Notes under the pieces: model-generated
The model's input: only the letters and a program-made list of their open reading frames with translations
Database searches by the model: none
Told to the model about the DNA's origin: nothing
Made by a program: the position numbers and the translations under genes
Shown: piece after piece, positions 59,281 to 64,000 of the stretch
How positions within the stretch are numbered: position 1 is the stretch's first letter
How the letters are laid out: every line of letters begins with the position of its first letter
NCBI RefSeq assembly: GCF_031457455.1
Contig: NZ_JAVDWU010000012.1
Location: 62,001 to 126,000 of the forward strand
DNA length: 64,000 bases
Direction: 5' to 3'
DNA from: Hydrogenophaga palleronii_A
GTDB lineage: Bacteria > Pseudomonadota > Gammaproteobacteria > Burkholderiales > Burkholderiaceae_C

Positions 59281-60756
59281 ATGCCGCTGCGCATCGTTCC
59301 CGACGACCCCCCTACCCCGCCCGGCGCCGTGGGCCATGAAGGCCCGGCGCGGCCCGCGATCTCCCGCTTGTTGCCGCGCATCTCGCTGCAAGGCCGCCTC
59401 TGGTGGGCCGCCAGCGGGCTCATCGTGATCGGTCTGACCGTGGCCGCGCTTGGCATCAATGGCCTGTTTCGCAGCTATGTGGAAGTTGATCTGGCGCAGC
59501 GCATGCAGCGCCATCTGGACGACCTGATCGGCGCGGCCAGTGCCAGCGTGGAACCCCTGCCTGCTGCCGCAGGCGCGCCTTCCGAACCCGCCGCGGCGAT
59601 CCGCCTGCGCCGCGAACCGGCCGACCCGCTGTTCCGCCAACCCGCCAGCGGGCTGTACTGGCTCATCTTCCTGCCCGACGGCGAGGTGATGAAGTCGCGT
59701 TCCTGGTGGGACCAGGAGCCCGGCTTCGAGCCCCCCGCGGTCGACGAGCTCGGGGTGGGCCAGCTGGCGCGCATGACCCACACCGGACCACGCGGCGAGC
59801 CCCTGGCGATCTGGATGCGCCGCGTGCAGCTGCCAGGGCTCGACGGCGACGTGGTGTTCGCGGCCGGCGCCGATGCCAGCCACCTGGCCCAGGCCAGCAG
59901 CTCGTTTGCACGCAGTCTGGCGCTGTCCTTGCTGCTGCTGGCGGCCGTGCTGATCCTGGCCGTCACGCTGCAGGTGAAGCTCGGTCTCACGCCGCTCGCG
60001 CAGCTGAGGTCCGCCCTCGGCGAGCTGCGTGCGGGCCAGCGTCAGCGACTGGAAGGCCACTTTCCGGCAGAAGTGCAGCCTCTGGTGGACGACCTGAACC
60101 GCCTGCTGTCCGACAACCAGGCGCTGGTGACGCGCGCCCAGGCGCAGGCCGGCAACCTGGCCCACGCGCTCAAGACGCCCCTGTCGGTGCTGAACAACCT
60201 GTCGCAACAGGCCGATACCAGGCACAAGGAGGTGTTGCAGGCAGAAGTGGCACAGATGCAGCGCCAGATCGATCTTCACCTGATGCGGGCCAGGGCGGGC
60301 GCCAGTGCCCACGGCGGGCGCAGCCGCGCGGCGCTGGACGCGCTCATGCCGCCGCTGGTTAGCACCTTGGGCACGCTGCACAAGGGTTTGGTGCTCACAC
60401 AGCGCGACAGCCCGCCGCTGGTGGTTCGGATGGACGCGCACGACCTGCAGGAGGTGGTGGGCAACCTGCTGGACAACGCCTGCCGATGGGCCAACGCCCG
60501 CGTGGCACTGGCCTGGGAAAAAGAAGGCATCCACGCCCTGCTCCAGGTCGACGACGACGGCCCCGGCATTGCGCCCGATGCGCGCCAGGCGGCCATGCAA
60601 CGCGGCAAACGGCTGGATGAAAGCCGGCCCGGATCGGGCCTGGGGCTGTCCATCGTGGTCGAACTGCTCGACCTCTATGGCGGCTCGCTGCGCCTGGCCA
60701 CTTCGCCCTGGGGGGGATTGCGTGCCGAGGTACGGGTGCCGATGGTGCACGACTGA
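59281..60756 (+). CDS. Sensor histidine kinase (PhoQ/QseC type)
   Basis: A 491-residue inner-membrane kinase. Two membrane spans at about 40-60 and 215-240 flank a periplasmic sensor region. HisKA-like H-box NLAHALKTPLSVL has His295, as in the PhoQ type; the ATP domain has GNLLDNACRWA, DDGPGI and GSGLGLSIV. An N-terminal Pro-rich cytoplasmic segment (DDPPTPPGA) is unusual. It is the partner of the regulator three bases upstream; the two PepSY genes suggest a metal, redox or antimicrobial-peptide signal. Confidence 0.92.
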   Translation: MPLRIVPDDPPTPPGAVGHEGPARPAISRLLPRISLQGRLWWAASGLIVIGLTVAALGINGLFRSYVEVDLAQRMQRHLDDLIGAASASVEPLPAAAGAPSEPAAAIRLRREPADPLFRQPASGLYWLIFLPDGEVMKSRSWWDQEPGFEPPAVDELGVGQLARMTHTGPRGEPLAIWMRRVQLPGLDGDVVFAAGADASHLAQASSSFARSLALSLLLLAAVLILAVTLQVKLGLTPLAQLRSALGELRAGQRQRLEGHFPAEVQPLVDDLNRLLSDNQALVTRAQAQAGNLAHALKTPLSVLNNLSQQADTRHKEVLQAEVAQMQRQIDLHLMRARAGASAHGGRSRAALDALMPPLVSTLGTLHKGLVLTQRDSPPLVVRMDAHDLQEVVGNLLDNACRWANARVALAWEKEGIHALLQVDDDGPGIAPDARQAAMQRGKRLDESRPGSGLGLSIVVELLDLYGGSLRLATSPWGGLRAEVRVPMVHD

Positions 60757-60908
60757 TGAGTAGGGTTATCGCGCTCGCCCGTGGGCCGGAAACCCGATAG
60801 AGTCGTTGTCGTGACGCAGCGCGTGGGGTATATGCCAGGAAGTTCCCGGATGGTCATGCACGGGACGATCCCACGCGAATCCCTTTCTCCACCTGTAGGC
60901 GATGCCGA

Positions 60909-61298
60909 ATGCCGCTGCGAATCCTGATGATCGATGACAACGAAGACGATCTGATGTTCACCCAGATCGCGCTCAAACGTTGTGGCGTCGAGTACGACAT
61001 CCACATGCACCAGAAGGCGCAGGACGCGCTGAACTACCTGAGCAGCACACCCGATCACGGGGTGGACCTGATCCTGCTGGACATCAACATGCCGGTGATG
61101 AACGGTTTCGATTTTCTCGAGGCCTTTGAGGCCCTTGCCCCCGAGCACCGGGGGCAGACCGTGGTGGCCCTGCTCTCATCGTCGCGCGATGCACTCGACC
61201 GGGAACGCGCCGCCCGCTTTCCCAGCGTGCGGGGCTTCCTGACCAAACCGCTGGGTCGGTCGGAAGCGGCCCAGTTGGCAGCGCTCATCCCCGACTGA
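60909..61298 (+). CDS. Stand-alone response regulator (Rcp1/CheY-like)
   Basis: A 129-residue single receiver domain: acidic pocket DDNEDD at 9-14, phospho-acceptor Asp58 (LILLDINMP), and Lys in FLTKPLG. DDNEDDLMF is typical of the Rcp1-type small response regulators that partner phytochrome-like or other PAS kinases. It is 263 bp before a CHASE/PAS sensor gene on the same strand, its plausible partner. Another ATG seven bases upstream is out of frame. Confidence 0.92.
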   Translation: MPLRILMIDDNEDDLMFTQIALKRCGVEYDIHMHQKAQDALNYLSSTPDHGVDLILLDINMPVMNGFDFLEAFEALAPEHRGQTVVALLSSSRDALDRERAARFPSVRGFLTKPLGRSEAAQLAALIPD

Positions 61299-61415
61299 GC
61301 GGCCAGGCGCCCTTCGTGGTCTGCGCTTCAGGGCCAAGCACCCTGAGCGGTGATCTGCCGCCTCCAGACGGCACCAGACCCGCAATTGCCCTCGCGTTTG
61401 CTGCCTTATTTCACG

Positions 61416-61443
61416 TTTGGCGGGCGGTGCCCACTGCTAGAGT
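61416..61443 (+). promoter_or_regulatory. Candidate promoter of the CHASE sensor gene
   Basis: TTTGGC at 61416-61421 and TAGAGT at 61438-61443 with 16 bp between. Each matches about four of six consensus positions. The rest of 61299-61561 shows no gene; GGAG at 61549-61552 precedes the TTG start. Confidence 0.35.
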
Positions 61444-61561
61444 GCAATGAACCCACGCTCATGGCAGGCGCCGACCCCTCATCCGGGTGCCGTCCATGCG
61501 AGAGGTGAACCGATCCGGAGGGGGGGAACAACGAGGCACACAGTGCCTGGAGAAGCGACCC

Positions 61562-64000
61562 TTGAAGCCTTTTTCCGACCCTTTTCGTGCGGGGTCCATC
61601 CTTTTGTGGTGTGTTGGCCTGCTGCTCAGCGGCTGGGCAGCCTGGTCCATCCAGCGCGCCAACCAGGTGACGCTGGACGAGCGCGTACGCGGTGTCTCCG
61701 CTGAAATCGCCGAACAGATACAGGAGCGCTTTGCGCTCTATGAATATGGACTGCGCGGTGCACGCGGCGCGATAGCTGCATCAGGGGGCGTGGCCGTGAC
61801 CCGCCAGCAGTTCGAGGCCTACATGGACAGCCGCGACGCCACCACCGAATTCCCCGGCGCCCGGGGATTCGGCTTCATCCGGCGTGTGCCCAAGGCCGAC
61901 GTAGCGGCCTTCCTTGCCGCTGCACGGGCGGATGGACGACCCGACTTCACGATCAGCGAACTCGCACCGAACGAGGCCGACCGTTTTGTCATTCAATACA
62001 TCTACCCTGAACAGGGCAATGAGGGGACCAGCGGGCTGGACATTGCCTCCGAGTTCCATCGCCGCGAAGCGGCCTTGATCGCGGCGCGTGCGGCTCAGGC
62101 ACGCATCACGGCGCCCATCACGCTGGTACAGGCCAGCGGCGAGCCCGGCAAGGGGCTGCTGATGCTGCTGCCGGTGTACGCCACCGGGCAGGTTCCGACC
62201 TCACCCGGCGCGCGCGAAGCGGCCACGGTGGGCTGGGTGTATGCCCCGCTTCTGCTCGACGACGTGCTGGCCGACCTGGGTTCGCGCGCACACGAACTGA
62301 ACCTGAGCGTGTCGGAGTTCGAAGGCAACACGCCGTTCTTCACCTCGGTGCATGGTCAGGTCGACAACATGCAGATCGCGCCTGCGAGCATGTTCCTGAA
62401 CGTCTACGGCCAGGCCTGGACGCTCACCGCCAACGCCACGCCAGCCTTGGTGCGGGCCAGCCACCTGACGTCGCCGATTGAAGTGGGGCTCGGTGGTGCG
62501 GGAGTCACCAGCGTGCTGGCGCTGCTGCTCTTCATGGTCGGCCAGAACCGCCGGACGCGCGAAGCGGCACTGCGGCAGCGCGAATTCGGCTCGCTGTCGC
62601 GTGGACAACGCAGCCTGTCGCCGCTGGCCTTTGCGCGCAGCCCGCTCGCCATCCGGTCGCTGCTGGTCTACGGGCTGGGGGTGGTCGCACTGGGCGTCTG
62701 GCAATACCAGTACCAGCTCGACAAGCAGCTTCGGTCCACCGATGCCGACCTGGGGCGGGTCGTCAACGGCATGGCCCAGTTCACGGAAGAAAGGCGTGAA
62801 TTTCGCAGCAGGAGCCTGCGCTTCCTGGCGAGCACGCCACCGGTGCAAGGCCTGGTTCGTGCGCTGCAGAACAAGGGAATCGACCCCACCGGGGGTTCAA
62901 CATCCGCCGAATGGGAGCAGCGCCTGCAACAGATTTTCACGGGCTACCTGGGATCTTCGCCCGAGGTGCGCAGGCTGCGCTTTCTTCATGCGGCCGACAA
63001 CGGAAAAGAGCTGGTCCGTGTGGAGCAGCGCGACAGCGCCGCCATGAGCATCCAGGTACCGGCCGGAAGCCTGTCGGCCCACGACACGGCGTTTTTGGCA
63101 GGGGCACTGCGGCAGCCACCAGGCGGGGTGCTGGTTTCCGACATTGAACTCCACCGCCAGCACGGCGCGCTCTCCGTGCCTCACTGGCCCACCGTCCGCT
63201 ACGCCACGCCGGTGTTTGACGAGCAGGGTCGGGCGATCGGTGCGATCGTGCTGGACGTTGACGTCCGCGGCGCTCTGGATGGGTTTGTGCAGAGAAACGC
63301 GTCTGGCTTGGACATCTACATGACCAATGCACAGGGCGACTACCTGGTGCACCCCGACGCCAGCAAAGTGTTCGGGTTCGAGTTCGGCCTGCCTCACAAA
63401 TGGACCGACGAATTCCGCGCTGTCGTCGAAGGGGGCACAGACAACAACGTCGGAGAGAGGGCGTTGACGCGATGGAGCGGACCCAACGGCAAGGTCTTCG
63501 GCGCACAGGCCGTGCTGCAGGGCAGTGGCCTGGGCAATGTCGGTACGCTGCATTTCATGGTGACGGTGCCCGTGTCCCGGCTGTACCAGGCGGCATGGGC
63601 CGATGTCCGAAACACGGCGCTGTTGCTGCTGATCATCGGTTTGGCCGGTGTCACGATGCTCTACCTGTACTGGGTGAGCATGGAACGTGCGCTGCAGGCC
63701 CGCAGCGAGCGGCTGCGTCTGGCCGCGATCGTGGACCAGACCACCGACGCCATCATCGGCCTGGACACCGCCGGTGTGGTGCTGTCCTGGAACCGCGGCG
63801 CCGAGCAGCTGTTTGGCTACACGGCTGAAGAAGCCATTGGCCAGCACCTGGACGCGCTGACCTTGCCCGAAGACGCTGAACCGGATGCACGCCCGATCCT
63901 CGGGCGCTCCTCCGCGGCCTTGGACCGCGCACCCCTGGAGGTTTGGCGCCGCACCCGCGACGGCCGGCGGGTGGAGGTCTCGATCACGCTTTCGCCACTG
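61562..64000 (+). CDS. Multi-sensor protein with CHASE, dCache and PAS domains (cut by window edge)
   Basis: The first 813 codons are visible; the frame is open to the edge. The TTG start at 61562 gives MKPFSDPFRAGSILLWC and has GGAG nine bases before it. Order: membrane span at about 13-27, CHASE domain at about 35-290 (with GFGFIRRV and SELAPNEADRFVIQYIYPEQ), a span near 310-325, another near 362-378, a Cache-type periplasmic domain to about 685, a span near 690-710, then a PAS domain (AAIVDQTTDAIIGLDTAGVVLSWN). The output, a kinase or GGDEF/EAL module, lies outside the window. It binds two extracellular signals by this architecture. Confidence 0.88.
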   Translation, partial: MKPFSDPFRAGSILLWCVGLLLSGWAAWSIQRANQVTLDERVRGVSAEIAEQIQERFALYEYGLRGARGAIAASGGVAVTRQQFEAYMDSRDATTEFPGARGFGFIRRVPKADVAAFLAAARADGRPDFTISELAPNEADRFVIQYIYPEQGNEGTSGLDIASEFHRREAALIAARAAQARITAPITLVQASGEPGKGLLMLLPVYATGQVPTSPGAREAATVGWVYAPLLLDDVLADLGSRAHELNLSVSEFEGNTPFFTSVHGQVDNMQIAPASMFLNVYGQAWTLTANATPALVRASHLTSPIEVGLGGAGVTSVLALLLFMVGQNRRTREAALRQREFGSLSRGQRSLSPLAFARSPLAIRSLLVYGLGVVALGVWQYQYQLDKQLRSTDADLGRVVNGMAQFTEERREFRSRSLRFLASTPPVQGLVRALQNKGIDPTGGSTSAEWEQRLQQIFTGYLGSSPEVRRLRFLHAADNGKELVRVEQRDSAAMSIQVPAGSLSAHDTAFLAGALRQPPGGVLVSDIELHRQHGALSVPHWPTVRYATPVFDEQGRAIGAIVLDVDVRGALDGFVQRNASGLDIYMTNAQGDYLVHPDASKVFGFEFGLPHKWTDEFRAVVEGGTDNNVGERALTRWSGPNGKVFGAQAVLQGSGLGNVGTLHFMVTVPVSRLYQAAWADVRNTALLLLIIGLAGVTMLYLYWVSMERALQARSERLRLAAIVDQTTDAIIGLDTAGVVLSWNRGAEQLFGYTAEEAIGQHLDALTLPEDAEPDARPILGRSSAALDRAPLEVWRRTRDGRRVEVSITLSPL

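Noticed and set aside
1..64000. tRNA, rRNA or CRISPR arrays
   Set aside because: No cloverleaf-like segment with a CCA-type end, no ribosomal RNA stretch and no regularly spaced repeat-spacer series was seen by eye; a tRNAscan/Infernal run would be decisive.
1..64000. Prophage or integrative element
   Set aside because: No integrase, phage structural gene or att-like duplication was found; the only mobile-element trace is the 81-bp IS3-type relic.

Overview
The window reads as a chromosomal segment of a GC-rich betaproteobacterium, most likely a member of the Comamonadaceae (Hydrogenophaga/Acidovorax-like). This rests on the gene order gatB-gatA-gatC | mreB-mreC-mreD-mrdA, many branched-chain amino-acid-type ABC and LysR genes, the SWIB protein, and a dispersed GC-rich intergenic repeat placed next to stop codons. 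The taxonomic call is an inference from gene content; no rRNA or tRNA gene was seen.

Layout. 1-10.3 kb is core: exodeoxyribonuclease III (cut by the left edge), pyrE, a DUF4124 protein, the Asp/Glu-tRNA amidotransferase genes and the cell-shape cluster. 10.4-16 kb holds two small genes, a TauE-like permease, an ammonium transporter behind a sigma-54 promoter with an NtrC-type site, and a GMC oxidoreductase. 16-19.8 kb is a scrappy zone: a LysR gene, a relic of an IS3-type transposase, a Coq4-like gene, a decayed duplicate of the LysR 3' end, a small membrane protein and a SWIB protein. 20-28.4 kb is one metabolic unit. A branched-chain-type ABC importer, with permease and both ATPases fused in one polypeptide, is divergent from a SnoaL-like protein, a PuuE-like deacetylase, an amidase and a GntR regulator; GntR-type operators lie between the two arms. 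AraC and SDR genes follow.

30.3-44.9 kb is the most striking part: thirteen minus-strand genes with gaps of at most 30 bp or short overlaps. In transcription order they encode an outer-membrane DUF1302 protein, DUF1329, a YCF48-like protein, an RND/MMPL transporter, an alpha/beta hydrolase, an extradiol-type dioxygenase, a Rieske ferredoxin, an FAD monooxygenase, an MFS carrier, a cyclase-family hydrolase, a cupin, an FAH-family hydrolase and an epimerase. A NodD/NahR-type LysR gene is divergent from it. I infer an operon for uptake and meta-cleavage of a hydrophobic aromatic compound; the substrate is unknown.

46-51 kb has an ampR-class A beta-lactamase pair, yccF and a three-gene membrane operon (DUF2167, an unknown membrane protein, a membrane J-domain protein). 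51-56.5 kb has a LysE exporter with a WYL regulator, an orphan PAS histidine kinase, and a PHB-depolymerase-family esterase next to a ribbon-helix-helix regulator with a perfect 30-bp palindrome upstream. 56.5-64 kb has an orphan ABC binding protein, two PepSY proteins, an OmpR-type two-component system, a CheY-like protein and the N-terminal 813 codons of a CHASE-dCache-PAS sensor cut by the right edge.
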